NCBI GenBank assembly: GCA_023387335.1
Contig: JAEWIF010000052.1
Span: 1-64,000 of the forward strand
Source of the DNA: Pseudomonadota bacterium
GTDB taxonomy: Bacteria > Pseudomonadota > Gammaproteobacteria > Burkholderiales > Burkholderiaceae_C
DNA: 64,000 nt
Reading direction: 5' to 3'
Shown here: piece by piece, positions 31,545-39,635 of the stretch
Layout: each line of letters begins with the position of its first letter
Numbering within the stretch: position 1 is the first letter of the stretch
Program-made: the position numbers and the translations under genes
Notes under the pieces: generated by a model
The model's database searches: none
Told to the model about the DNA's origin: nothing
The model's input: only the letters and a program-made list of their open reading frames with translations

Positions 31545-32012
31545 TCAGTGACGGCGATGCGACCCGCCCACGTGCCCGGCCTTCGCGACCGGCACCGCCG
31601 CGCTTTCCTGGGCGTCCTTGTCCAGGCTTTCGAGGATGCCGCAGGCCGCGCCCGCCGCGTCGCATTGCGCGCGCAACTGCTTGAGTTCGGCCTGCAATCG
31701 CTTCAATTCACGGATGCGCTCGGCCACGTGGCCGATGTGCTCGTCGAGCAGCCCGTTCACCGACTCGCAGTTGCCGGCCGGGTCGTCCTTGAAGCGCAGC
31801 AGCGCGCGGATCTCCTCCAGCGTCATGTCCAGCGAACGGCAGTGGCGGATGAAGGCGAGCCGCTGCAGGTGCTCCTGGCCGTAGGTGCGGTAGTTGGACT
31901 CGGTGCGCGCGGGCTCGGGCAAGAGGCCTTCGCGCTCGTAGTAGCGGATGGTCTCGACCTGCGTGCGGGCCGCCTTGGCGAGGTCGCCGATCTTCATCGT
32001 CATCGTGGTCAT
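31545..32012 (-). CDS. cadR: MerR-family Cd(II)/Pb(II)-responsive regulator
   Basis: 155 aa. Winged helix KIGDLAKAARTQVETIRYYEREGLLP; metal Cys at 82, 117 and 124. The 35- and 7-residue spacings equal those of Cys77/112/119 in CadR, and PbrR-type proteins share the pattern. A His-containing tail (HVGGSHRRH) resembles the extra metal site of CadR. ATG at 32012 overlaps the methyltransferase stop by ATGA. It should control the promoter at 31500-31530 and probably its own. Confidence 0.88.
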   Translation of the reverse strand: MTTMTMKIGDLAKAARTQVETIRYYEREGLLPEPARTESNYRTYGQEHLQRLAFIRHCRSLDMTLEEIRALLRFKDDPAGNCESVNGLLDEHIGHVAERIRELKRLQAELKQLRAQCDAAGAACGILESLDKDAQESAAVPVAKAGHVGGSHRRH

Positions 32013-32638
32013 GCTGCCGTCGCTTCGCCCCAGAAGTTGTAGCTCAATGCCTTCGGCCGCGCGATGTAGGCGCGCTCGGGATCGGAGCGGAAGCCCGCAT
32101 CGCGCAGCAGCAGCGGGACGTCGCGCGTGAGATGGCAGCCGCCGGCGATGCGCGACCAGTACGGCTCCAGCCTGAACTGCCAGCGCGCGACGCCCGTGTC
32201 CGGCGCGAGGCCGTGCTCCGCGAACAGCAACCGCCCGCCGGGACGCAGCACGCGTCGCATCTCGGCCAGCGCCGCCATCGGGTCGCTCACCGAACACAGC
32301 GTGTACGTGCACACCACGCAATCGAAGGACGCCGAGTCGAGCGGCAACCGCTCCGCCGTCAACCGGCGCAGTTCGACCGGCAGCCCCGCGCGCCGGCTGC
32401 GCCGCTGCGCGAGCCGGTGCATCTGCTGCGCCGGGTCGATGCCCACCAGGGCCTGGACCTTGGCGCGGTCGTAGAAGCGCAGGTTGAGCCCCGTGCCGAT
32501 GCCGATCTCCAGCACGCGGCCGGCGGCCCGCGGGACCACCTGGCGGCGCTGGGCCGAGATCATCGGCAGGCCGCAGGCGAAGTCCAGCAGCCAGGGCAGC
32601 ACGTGGCGGTCGTACCAGGAGGCGGTGTCTTCTTGCAT
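32009..32638 (-). CDS. Class I SAM-dependent methyltransferase, cadR-linked
   Basis: 209 aa cytoplasmic Rossmann methyltransferase: VLEIGIGTGLNLRFYD near residue 42 (motif I), GIDPAQQM (motif II), LDSASFDCVVCTYTLCSV (motif IV region) and LRPGGRLLFAEHGLAPD. Seen next to metal-resistance genes in several Burkholderiales, but substrate unknown; arsenite methyltransferase is unlikely because the paired Cys sites of ArsM are absent. Coupled to cadR by ATGA and probably transcribed first in that operon. Confidence 0.82.
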   Translation of the reverse strand: MQEDTASWYDRHVLPWLLDFACGLPMISAQRRQVVPRAAGRVLEIGIGTGLNLRFYDRAKVQALVGIDPAQQMHRLAQRRSRRAGLPVELRRLTAERLPLDSASFDCVVCTYTLCSVSDPMAALAEMRRVLRPGGRLLFAEHGLAPDTGVARWQFRLEPYWSRIAGGCHLTRDVPLLLRDAGFRSDPERAYIARPKALSYNFWGEATAA

Positions 32639-32654
32639 GCGGTTTCAAGCTTAG

Positions 32655-32690
32655 GCCAACTGGGGACCGTTCCTACAGGGTCAGGCCTTT
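32655..32690 (-). promoter_or_regulatory. Possible MerR-type site ahead of the methyltransferase-cadR operon
   Basis: Minus strand CTGACCCTGTAGGAACGG around 32667-32684 resembles the left half of Cd/Pb MerR operators (ACCCTGTAG). The right half and the -10 are poor. Autoregulation by CadR is inferred; the site is weak. Confidence 0.3.
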
Positions 32691-32762
32691 CGAGCCGACA
32701 CCGCGATGGCCGCAGCCGCGCTGCAATGGTCCGGTTGGAATCGCAAGACACGAAAGGCGCCA

Positions 32763-33167
32763 ATGAAGAATTTCCAGCTCAGCCACGACATGCTCAACCT
32801 CGGCGGCCAGTTCTATCCCACGGGCCACATCGTGGCCATGTTCGCCGACGAGAACGCGGCGCGTGCCGCGGCGCGCGCGCTGGTGGACGCGAGGGTTCCG
32901 GACGACGACCTCAGCCTCATCACCCCCGAGGCCATGATGCGAGACGTGGCGCGCACCGTCGGCAACGCCGACATCCCCCTGCCTTCGGCCGGCACCGAGG
33001 CCGACACCGTGCGGCGCTTCTCCGAACTGTCGGCCCAGGGCCACTACGGGTTGCTGATCCACGTCTCGCGCGAGCACGACAGTGACCAGGTGATGGCCGC
33101 GCTGCGCGACCACCGCCCCTCGCACGCGCAGTACTACCGCCGGCTGGTGATCGAAGACCTGGCTTGA
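32763..33167 (+). CDS. Hypothetical protein resembling general-stress 17M/YflT-like domains
   Basis: 134 aa, no signal peptide or membrane segment. The sequence HIVAMFADENAARAAARALVDARVPDDDLSLITPEAM recalls the N-terminal fold of general stress protein 17M (YflT), where a short alpha/beta unit begins with such a phrase. The second half (GHYGLLIHVSREHDSDQVMAALRDHRPSHAQYYRRLVIEDL) is a ferredoxin-like repeat. Homology is by eye only. The ATG at 32763 follows AAAGGCG at a good distance. It ends at a bidirectional terminator shared with phaB. Confidence 0.6.
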   Translation: MKNFQLSHDMLNLGGQFYPTGHIVAMFADENAARAAARALVDARVPDDDLSLITPEAMMRDVARTVGNADIPLPSAGTEADTVRRFSELSAQGHYGLLIHVSREHDSDQVMAALRDHRPSHAQYYRRLVIEDLA

Positions 33168-33172
33168 AAGAA

Positions 33173-33196
33173 AAAGGCCCGCGGATGCGGGCCTTT
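33173..33196. terminator. Bidirectional intrinsic terminator between the stress-like gene and phaB
   Basis: Perfect 10-bp stem AAAGGCCCGC (33173-33182), loop GGAT, GCGGGCCTTT (33187-33196). T-runs on both strands are provided by the AAA and TTT ends plus AGAAA before it. It lies between convergent genes ending at 33167 and 33217, so it should stop both. Confidence 0.85.
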
Positions 33197-33216
33197 CGTT
33201 GGGGGCCGGCTGGAGC

Positions 33217-33954
33217 TCAGCCCATGTGCAGGCCGCCGTTGACCGAGAAGTCGGCGCCGGTCGAGTAGCCGCTCTCGTCCGAGGCCAGCCACGCGATGAT
33301 GGACGCGATCTCGCTGGGCTCGCCCAGGCGCTTGACGGGGATGGTGCCCACGATCTTGTCCAGCACGTCCTGGCGGATCGCCTTGACCATGTCGGTGCCG
33401 ATGTAGCCCGGGCTCACGGTGTTGACCGTCACGCCCTTGTTGGCCAGCTCCTGCGCCAGCGCCATGGTGAAGCCGTGCATGCCGGCCTTGGCCGCCGAGT
33501 AGTTGGTCTGGCCGGCCTGGCCCTTCTCGCCGTTCACGGACGAGATGTTGATGATGCGGCCCCAGCCCCGCTCCACCATGTCGCCCACCACCTGCTTGGT
33601 GACGTTGAACATGGAGTTGAGGTTGGTCTCGATCACCGCGTCCCAGTCCTCGCGCGTCATCTTCAGGAACATGCGGTCGCGCGTGATGCCGGCGTTGTTG
33701 ACCAGCACGTCGATGGCGCCGTGCTCGGCCTTGGCCTTGGTGAAGGCCTCCACCGTGGAGTCCCACTCGCCGACATTGCCGACCGAAGCGTGGAAGGTGA
33801 AGCCCTTGGCCTTCTGCTCGTCGAGCCACTTGTTGAAGTCGCGGGTGGGACCGCAACCCGCGATGACCTTGAAGCCTTCCTTGTGCAGGCGCTGGCAGAT
33901 GGCAGTGCCGATGCCACCCATGCCACCGGTGACGTACGCGACTTTCTGGGCCAT
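33217..33954 (-). CDS. phaB: Acetoacetyl-CoA reductase PhaB
   Basis: 245-aa NADPH-dependent short-chain dehydrogenase making (R)-3-hydroxybutyryl-CoA for polyhydroxybutyrate. Nucleotide site VTGGMGGIGTAIC at 7-19, catalytic Ser in INISSVNGEKGQ and Tyr-Lys in NYSAAKAGMHGF (about 150-160). ISVNGEKGQFGQTNYSAAKAG-type wording is characteristic of PhaB. Last gene of phaCAB; the 36-nt gap to phaA fits one transcript, ended by the hairpin at 33173. Confidence 0.94.
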   Translation of the reverse strand: MAQKVAYVTGGMGGIGTAICQRLHKEGFKVIAGCGPTRDFNKWLDEQKAKGFTFHASVGNVGEWDSTVEAFTKAKAEHGAIDVLVNNAGITRDRMFLKMTREDWDAVIETNLNSMFNVTKQVVGDMVERGWGRIINISSVNGEKGQAGQTNYSAAKAGMHGFTMALAQELANKGVTVNTVSPGYIGTDMVKAIRQDVLDKIVGTIPVKRLGEPSEIASIIAWLASDESGYSTGADFSVNGGLHMG

Positions 33955-33990
33955 GTGTTCTCCTTAAGTTGTCGTGACCACTCTAGCCAA

Positions 33991-35172
33991 TCACACTGCT
34001 TCGACGGCGAGGGAAACCCCCATGCCGCCGCCGATGCACAGCGCGGCCAGGCCCTTCTTCGCTTCGCGGCGCTGCATCTCGTGCAGCAGCGTGACGAGGA
34101 TGCGCGCGCCCGATGCACCGATGGGATGGCCGATGGCGATGGCGCCACCGTTGACGTTGACCTTGGCGGGATCGATGCCCAGCTCCTTGTTCACCGCGCA
34201 TGCCTGGGCCGCGAAGGCCTCGTTGAGCTCGAACAGGTTGACGTCCTGCACGTTCCAGCCGGCGCGCTGCAGCGCCTTGCGGCTCGCGGGCACCGGGCCC
34301 ATGCCCATGGTCGCGGGATCCAGGCCCGAGGTGCCGAAGCCGGCGATGCGCGCGAGCGGCTTGAGGCCCAGCGCCGCGGCCTTCCTGGCCGACATCACTA
34401 CCAGCGCGGCGGCGCCGTCGTTGATGCCCGAGGCATTGCCGGCCGTCACGCTGCCGGCCTTGTCGAACGCGGGCCGCAGGCCGGCCAGCGCTTCGGCGTT
34501 GGTCTTCTTGTTGATGAACTCGTCCTGCGCGAAGACGACGGGATCGCCCTTCTTCTGCGGGATGGTGACGGGGACGATCTCGTCCTTGAACTTGCCGGCT
34601 TCCTGCGCCGCGGCGGCCTTCTGCTGGCTGGCCAGCGCGAGAGCGTCCTGCGCGCCGCGGTCGATGCCGTACTGCTTCGCCACGTTCTCGGCGGTGATGC
34701 CCATGTGGTACTGGTTGTAGACGTCCCACAGGCCGTCGACGATCATCGAATCGATCATCTTCCAGTCGCCCATGCGCTGGCCGTCGCGCGAGTTCAGCAG
34801 CACGTGAGGCGCGGCGCTCATGTTCTCCTGGCCGCCGGCCACCACGATCTCGCTGTCGCCCCAGGCGACCGCCTGCGCGGCCAGCATCACGGCCTTCAGG
34901 CCCGAGCCGCACACCGCGTTGATGGTCAGCGCCGGCACTTCCTTGGGCAGCCCGGCCTTCAACGAAGCCTGGCGCGCGGGGTTCTGGCCCGCGCCGGCGG
35001 CCAGCACCTGGCCCATGATGACTTCGCCCACCTGGGCCGGATCGACCTTCGCGCGCGCCAGCGCTTCCTTGATCACGATGGCGCCGAGCTCCGTCGCGGG
35101 GATCTTGGCGAGCGAGCCGCCGAACTTGCCGACGCCGGTGCGGACAGCCGAGACGATGACGATGTCTTCCAT
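33991..35172 (-). CDS. phaA: Acetyl-CoA C-acetyltransferase PhaA
   Basis: 393-aa biosynthetic thiolase condensing two acetyl-CoA to acetoacetyl-CoA. Acyl-Cys in NAVCGSGLKAVMLAA near residue 88, His in GHPIGASGARILVTLLHEM near 350, and the second Cys in ALCIGGGMGVSLAVE near the end. Full family length. It lies between phaC and phaB with 28- and 36-nt gaps, giving the classical C-A-B order. Confidence 0.94.
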   Translation of the reverse strand: MEDIVIVSAVRTGVGKFGGSLAKIPATELGAIVIKEALARAKVDPAQVGEVIMGQVLAAGAGQNPARQASLKAGLPKEVPALTINAVCGSGLKAVMLAAQAVAWGDSEIVVAGGQENMSAAPHVLLNSRDGQRMGDWKMIDSMIVDGLWDVYNQYHMGITAENVAKQYGIDRGAQDALALASQQKAAAAQEAGKFKDEIVPVTIPQKKGDPVVFAQDEFINKKTNAEALAGLRPAFDKAGSVTAGNASGINDGAAALVVMSARKAAALGLKPLARIAGFGTSGLDPATMGMGPVPASRKALQRAGWNVQDVNLFELNEAFAAQACAVNKELGIDPAKVNVNGGAIAIGHPIGASGARILVTLLHEMQRREAKKGLAALCIGGGMGVSLAVEAV

Positions 35173-35200
35173 GGAGGTCTCCTTCAGGTGGGTATGGGGA

Positions 35201-36922
35201 TCAGGCCTTGGCCTTCACGTAGCGGCCCGGCGCGGGTTCGATCGCGGAGTATGCGGCGCCCTTGCCGTAGCGCTTGGGCGCGGGCACCTGCTTGCCGGCG
35301 AGCGGCTTGAGCCACGACATCCAGTCGGGCCACCAGCTGCCGGGCTGCTCGGTCGCGCCCTGCGCCCACTCGGCGTGGGTCTTGGGCAGCTGGTCGTTGG
35401 TCCAGAACGAGCGCTTCTTCTTGGCCGGCGGATTGATCACGCCGGCGATGTGCCCCGAAGCGCCCATGACGAAGCGCTTCTTGCCCGGCAGGTGCTGCAC
35501 GCTGGCGTACGCGCCCTCGATCGGCACGATGTGGTCCTCGCGCGAACCGTAGATGTAGACCGGCAGGTCCACCTTGCGGAAGTCGATCTTCTCGCCGCAC
35601 ACCGTCACCTTGCCCGGCTTGACGAGGTTGTTCTCGAAGTAGGTGTTGCGCAGGTACCAGGCGTACATCGGGCCCGGCAGGTTGGTCGAGTCGCTGTTCC
35701 AGTACAGCAGGTCGAACGGCGGCGGCGTCTCGCCCTTCAGGTAGTTGCCCACGACGTAGTTCCACACCAGGTCGTTGGGCCGCAGGAAGCTGAACGTGGA
35801 GGCCAGCTCCTGGCCCTTGAGCAGGCCCTTCTGGCCCATCTGCATCTCGCGCAGCTTGACGAAGTTCTCGTCGATGAAGAGGTCCAGCACGCCGGTCTCG
35901 GTGAAGTCCAGCAGCGTGGTCAGCAGCGTCGCGGAGGCCACCGGCTTTTCCTTGCGCGCGGCCAGCACCGCCAGCGCGGTGCCGAGGATGGTGCCGCCGA
36001 CGCAGAAGCCCAGCGCGTTGATCTGCTTGGAGCCGCTGATCTCCTGCGCCACGCGGATCGCCTCCAGCGCGCCCTGGCCCACGTAGTCGTCCCAGGTCTT
36101 GTCTTCCAGCGCGGCGTCGGGGTTGCGCCAGCTCACCACGAAGGTGCGGTGGCCCTGGTCGACCAGGTGCTTGACCAGCGAGTTCTCCGGTTGCAGGTCG
36201 AGGATGTAGAACTTGTTGATGCAGGGCGGCACGACCAGGAACGGCCGCTCGTACACCTTGGCGGTGCTGGGCTTGTATTCGATCAGCTGGATCAGCTCGT
36301 TCTCGAAGACCACCGCGCCTTCGGTGGTGGCCACGTTGCGGCCGACCTCGAAGTGGCTCTCGTCGGTCATCGACACGTGGCCCTGCTGGATGTCGGCCAG
36401 CAGGTTCTGCATGCCGCGCGCGATGCTCTCGCCGCGCGTCTCGATCGCCTTCTTCTGCGCCTCGGCGTTGAGCACCAGGAAGTTGCTGGGCGCCGAAGCC
36501 GCCATCCACTGCTCGACCGCGAAGCGCAGCCGCGCCTTGGTCTTGGCGTCGGTGTCCGCGGCTTCCACCAGGCCGAGCAGCGTGCGGCCGTTCAGCAGGT
36601 AGGTGGCGGCGGTGAAGGCGGAGACCGGGTTGAAGCCCCAGGCCTCGTTGGCGAAGCGCTTGTCGCGCGAGGTCGTGCCCAGCAGGCCGTGGTTCCACAG
36701 CTCGGCGGCTTCCTTCAGGTAGGCCTGCTGCAGCGCCGCGAGCTTCTCGGGGGCGAAAGTGAGCTGCGGCAGCAGCGGGGGCGCGTTGGTGGCCTCGCCG
36801 AGGCCGGCGAACGCGTGGACGGGCTTGCCGCCGGCGAAGGTCTCCATCGCCTTCTGCCAGCCCTCTTCCAGGCTCTGTTGGAGCTGGCGGGTGCCGGCCA
36901 CCCAATCGGGGCCAGAATTCAT
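35201..36922 (-). CDS. phaC: Class I polyhydroxyalkanoate synthase PhaC
   Basis: 573 aa. Polymerises (R)-3-hydroxyacyl-CoA on the granule surface. Lipase-like box GFCVGG with nucleophile Cys307, Asp463 in YGSREDHIVP and His491 in GASGHIAGVINPP complete the triad; the N-terminal about 200-residue region is typical of class I. ATG at 36922 with AGGAGA upstream. Heads the phaCAB operon. A palindrome at 36974-36990 may be a PhaR site. Confidence 0.95.
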   Translation of the reverse strand: MNSGPDWVAGTRQLQQSLEEGWQKAMETFAGGKPVHAFAGLGEATNAPPLLPQLTFAPEKLAALQQAYLKEAAELWNHGLLGTTSRDKRFANEAWGFNPVSAFTAATYLLNGRTLLGLVEAADTDAKTKARLRFAVEQWMAASAPSNFLVLNAEAQKKAIETRGESIARGMQNLLADIQQGHVSMTDESHFEVGRNVATTEGAVVFENELIQLIEYKPSTAKVYERPFLVVPPCINKFYILDLQPENSLVKHLVDQGHRTFVVSWRNPDAALEDKTWDDYVGQGALEAIRVAQEISGSKQINALGFCVGGTILGTALAVLAARKEKPVASATLLTTLLDFTETGVLDLFIDENFVKLREMQMGQKGLLKGQELASTFSFLRPNDLVWNYVVGNYLKGETPPPFDLLYWNSDSTNLPGPMYAWYLRNTYFENNLVKPGKVTVCGEKIDFRKVDLPVYIYGSREDHIVPIEGAYASVQHLPGKKRFVMGASGHIAGVINPPAKKKRSFWTNDQLPKTHAEWAQGATEQPGSWWPDWMSWLKPLAGKQVPAPKRYGKGAAYSAIEPAPGRYVKAKA

Positions 36923-36973
36923 GGCTTGTCTCCTGATAAGTTCTTAGGGTTATCCCGAAGTATTCCACCTTCC

Positions 36974-36990
36974 ATGTTGCACCGCAACAT
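36974..36990. promoter_or_regulatory. Palindrome upstream of phaC, candidate PhaR operator
   Basis: Perfect 17-bp palindrome ATGTTGC-ACC-GCAACAT, 52 nt upstream of the phaC ATG and 16 nt upstream of the divergent small membrane protein. Its core TGC-N3-GCA agrees with the TGC(N3-4)GCA type site reported for PhaR in Paracoccus. phaR itself is not in the window. Confidence 0.45.
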
Positions 36991-37006
36991 TTTTCTATAG
37001 CCGAGC

Positions 37007-37291
37007 ATGTACCTCATCGTCATCGGCTGGGTCTACGTCGCACTCATGATGGCCGTCGCGGAAGCCACCAGCAGCAACGGCAGCGTCCTGGGCGCCATCT
37101 TCACCTTTCTTCTCTATGGCGTGGGGCCTGTCGCACTGGTGGTTTACATCATGCGAACGCCGGCCCGCAAGCAGGCGATCAAGGCGCGCGAGGAGGCCGC
37201 GCGCGAAGCTCAGGCGTCGGCGTCAGGCGAGCCGGATGCTCGCGGCGAAACGGCCGCTGACGCGGTCGCGCCGATGCGAAAAGAACCTTGA
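37007..37291 (+). CDS. Small two-helix membrane protein, unknown function
   Basis: 94 aa. Two hydrophobic segments (residues about 2-22 and 30-50: LIVIGWVYVALMMAV and IFTFLLYGVGPVALVVYIM) then a basic, charged cytoplasmic tail (RTPARKQAIKAREEAAREAQ). Divergent from phaC across a 17-bp palindrome. The last 69 bases overlap the convergent pgeF gene, so part of both C-termini is encoded twice. Similar short proteins are common in Comamonadaceae; no function known. Confidence 0.65.
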   Translation: MYLIVIGWVYVALMMAVAEATSSNGSVLGAIFTFLLYGVGPVALVVYIMRTPARKQAIKAREEAAREAQASASGEPDARGETAADAVAPMRKEP

Positions 37292-37975
37292 GGGATTGGA
37301 GACGGTGCACCAGCCGGTGCCGCCGTCGTTGCCGTGCACGTGCTCGATGCCGAGGGCGAGAAGGCGATCGCGCGCGAGCGCGGGAAGATCGGCGAGCCAC
37401 TTGCCGGGGGACGAAGCGGGCTTGAATCGGCGCGAGGCCTTCGCGTCCACGGCCTCGAAAGCGGCCTTCACTTCATCGCCCACTTCGAACGCGGTGGGGC
37501 CGATGCAAGGTCCCAGCCAGACCAGCGCGTCGCGCGCCGCGATCCGCGGCTGCAACGAATCCCACAACGTCTCCAGAACGCCGCGCCCGTTCGTGCCGGC
37601 GAGGCCACGCCAGCCGCAATGCGCCGCGGCCACGAACGATCCCGCGCGATCGGTGAGCAGCACCGGCAGGCAGTCCGCGACCATGATCGTGCAGGCCACG
37701 CCGCGCTCACGCGTCCAGCATGCATCGGCCTTCGTGCCGTGCGGTGTCGTCGACGAGAGTTGCACCGCGTCGAAGCCATGCACCTGCTGCAGGAACACCG
37801 GCCGCGCGTCCATCGACGCCGCGAAGCGCCGGCGGTTCTCGGCGACGGCGACCGGGTCGTCGCCGACATGGTCGCCGAGATTGAAGCTCGCGTAGGGCCC
37901 TTCGGAGACGCCGCCCTCGCGCATCGAACAGACGGCGCGCACCCCGTCCGGCGCGGGCCAGCCGACCTCGAACAT
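37223..37975 (-). CDS. pgeF: Peptidoglycan editing factor PgeF (YfiH/polyphenol-oxidase family)
   Basis: 250 aa. Signature segments: FLQQVHGFDAV near residue 62, VADCLPVLLTD near 100, AAHCGWRGLAGTNGRGV near 117 and the C-terminal FFSHRRDRVSGRFA. Zn-type His/Cys ligands lie in these. In E. coli the protein removes L-Ser wrongly incorporated in peptidoglycan precursors. The start overlaps the maiA stop by one base (TGATG). Confidence 0.88.
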   Translation of the reverse strand: MFEVGWPAPDGVRAVCSMREGGVSEGPYASFNLGDHVGDDPVAVAENRRRFAASMDARPVFLQQVHGFDAVQLSSTTPHGTKADACWTRERGVACTIMVADCLPVLLTDRAGSFVAAAHCGWRGLAGTNGRGVLETLWDSLQPRIAARDALVWLGPCIGPTAFEVGDEVKAAFEAVDAKASRRFKPASSPGKWLADLPALARDRLLALGIEHVHGNDGGTGWCTVSNPSRFFSHRRDRVSGRFAASIRLA

Positions 37976-38619
37976 CAGGCCTCGTTGTCCGGGCAGCTGG
38001 AGGGCTGGGCCTTCTGGAAGGCCGGCAGCTTCATGCAGGCCTCGAACGCCGCCATCGTGCGGTCCAGGCCCGAGAAGTCGACGTTGAAGCGCTGGCCGTT
38101 GAACACCTGCGGCACGAGGCAGCAGTCGGCCATGGTCGGCGAATCGCCGAACGAGTAGGTGCCGCGCGGCAGTTGCGCGAGTTCGCGCTCGTAGGCCTGC
38201 AGGCCTTCGCGCACCCAGTGGCGGTACCAGTTGTTCTTGGCTTCCTCGTCCACCTTCAGCTCGCGCACCAGGTACTTGAGCACGCGCAGGTTGTTCAGCG
38301 GATGGATCTCGCAGGAGATCAGCTGCGACAGGGCGCGCACGCGCGCGCGGTCGAACGGCTCGCGCGGCAGCAGCTTCACGGGCTCCGGCTGGATCTCGTC
38401 CAGGTACTCGATGATGGCCATCGACTGCCCGAGGTGCCGGCCGTCGTCGGTGACCAGCGTGGGCACCATGCCGGTCGGCGACACCGAGGCGTAGGCCTCC
38501 TGCTTGTGCTCGCCCTTGACCAGGTGCACCGGCACGTAGTCGTACGACAGGCCCTTGAGCTCGAGCGCGATGCGGACGCGGAACGAGGCGGAGGAACGGA
38601 AGTAGTTGTGCAGCTTCAT
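37975..38619 (-). CDS. maiA: Maleylacetoacetate isomerase (zeta-class GST)
   Basis: 214 aa. N-terminal MKLHNYFRSSASFRVRIALELKG is the zeta-class GST start; the canonical SSCSxR reads SSASFR here, so the second Cys of that motif is missing, as in several Burkholderiales homologues. LVPQVFNGQRFNVD and LGQSMAIIEYLDE follow. Expected to isomerise maleylacetoacetate to fumarylacetoacetate in tyrosine/homogentisate breakdown, though no hmgA or fahA is nearby. An ATG at 38631 would add four residues. Confidence 0.85.
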   Translation of the reverse strand: MKLHNYFRSSASFRVRIALELKGLSYDYVPVHLVKGEHKQEAYASVSPTGMVPTLVTDDGRHLGQSMAIIEYLDEIQPEPVKLLPREPFDRARVRALSQLISCEIHPLNNLRVLKYLVRELKVDEEAKNNWYRHWVREGLQAYERELAQLPRGTYSFGDSPTMADCCLVPQVFNGQRFNVDFSGLDRTMAAFEACMKLPAFQKAQPSSCPDNEA

Positions 38620-38635
38620 CGCGGCGAGCATAAAC

Positions 38636-38947
38636 CTAGCCCGCGCCCATCAAGCGACGTCCGACCGCCACGACGGCGGCGCCCGCCACCGCCGCGACGA
38701 TGTCGCTGCGGGTGAGCTTCATCACCACCGCCACCGTGGCGAGCGCCGCGATCTCGGGCGGCCGACCCGCCGCGACGTAGGGCGCGACGATGCCGACCAT
38801 CACGCCGATCGGCATCGCGCGCAGCGCGGCCTCCAGCCGCGGCGTGATCGTCACCCAGCCCATGAGCAGGAAGCCGCCGACGCGGCAGGCGTACGACGCC
38901 ACGGCCATGCCGAGCAAGGCGAGGTAGAAGCTGACGTCAGCGTCCAT
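38636..38947 (-). CDS. azlD: AzlD-family inner-membrane protein
   Basis: 103 aa with about four helices (LALLGMAVASYACRVGGFLLMGWV; IGVMVGIVAPYVAAG). AzlD is the small partner of AzlC in branched-chain amino acid export. It overlaps azlC by 11 bases and is cotranscribed with it and the GntR gene. Confidence 0.85.
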   Translation of the reverse strand: MDADVSFYLALLGMAVASYACRVGGFLLMGWVTITPRLEAALRAMPIGVMVGIVAPYVAAGRPPEIAALATVAVVMKLTRSDIVAAVAGAAVVAVGRRLMGAG

Positions 38948-39635
38948 GCCGCAAGGCTCCCGCTACACCGGCGGCGAGGCCGGCGAGCACCACCGTCCAG
39001 CCGCTCGGCGACCACAGCGCCAGGGGCAGCGCCACGGCCACCGCGCAGGCCAGCGGCGCGAGGTCGGCGCGGCCGCGCCACATCGAGATGCCGATGGCCG
39101 CGGCGAATGCCGGCAGCATGAAGTCCAGGCCCCAGGCGCGCGGATCGGGCATTTCGCTGGCGAGCAGGAAGCCCACCAGCGTTCCGCCGATCCAGGGGAT
39201 GAAGCCCGCGAGGCCGGTGCCCAGGATGAAGCCGGCGTCGCGATAACCCGCCGCGTACTCCTTCATCGAGAGCGCCCAGCTGCCGTCGCCCAGCAGGAAC
39301 AGCGTGCCCAGCGCCTGCGGCCGCGACACCTGCGACAGCCAGGGCTGGATCGCCGCGCTGTAAAGCACGTAGCGCGCGTTGATCGCCACCACCGTGAGCA
39401 CCAGCGCCAGCACCGCCGACGATTGCGCGCTCCACACCTGCAGCGCCGCCAGCTGCGCGCTGCCGGAGTACACGAACACGCTCATGAGCAGCGACTGCAA
39501 CCAGGAGAGGCCGCGCTCGCCGGCCAGCGCGCCGAACACCAGCCCGTACACCGCCACGCCCGGTGCCAGCGGCTGCGCCAGCACGAAGCCGCGCCAGACG
39601 CCTTCGCGCGTGAAGCGCACCGGCTCCGCGCTCAC
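38937..39635 (-). CDS. azlC: AzlC-family amino acid exporter subunit
   Basis: 232 aa membrane protein: GVAVYGLVFGALAGERGLSWLQSLLMSVFVYSGSAQ near residue 30 is the AzlC signature, and INARYVLYSAA is the second. GTG start at 39635 overlaps the GntR stop by GTGA. In Bacillus AzlCD exports leucine analogues; here it may export or import an amino-type intermediate of the divergent Rieske oxygenase/GS-like cluster, by context only. Confidence 0.88.
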   Translation of the reverse strand: MSAEPVRFTREGVWRGFVLAQPLAPGVAVYGLVFGALAGERGLSWLQSLLMSVFVYSGSAQLAALQVWSAQSSAVLALVLTVVAINARYVLYSAAIQPWLSQVSRPQALGTLFLLGDGSWALSMKEYAAGYRDAGFILGTGLAGFIPWIGGTLVGFLLASEMPDPRAWGLDFMLPAFAAAIGISMWRGRADLAPLACAVAVALPLALWSPSGWTVVLAGLAAGVAGALRHGR

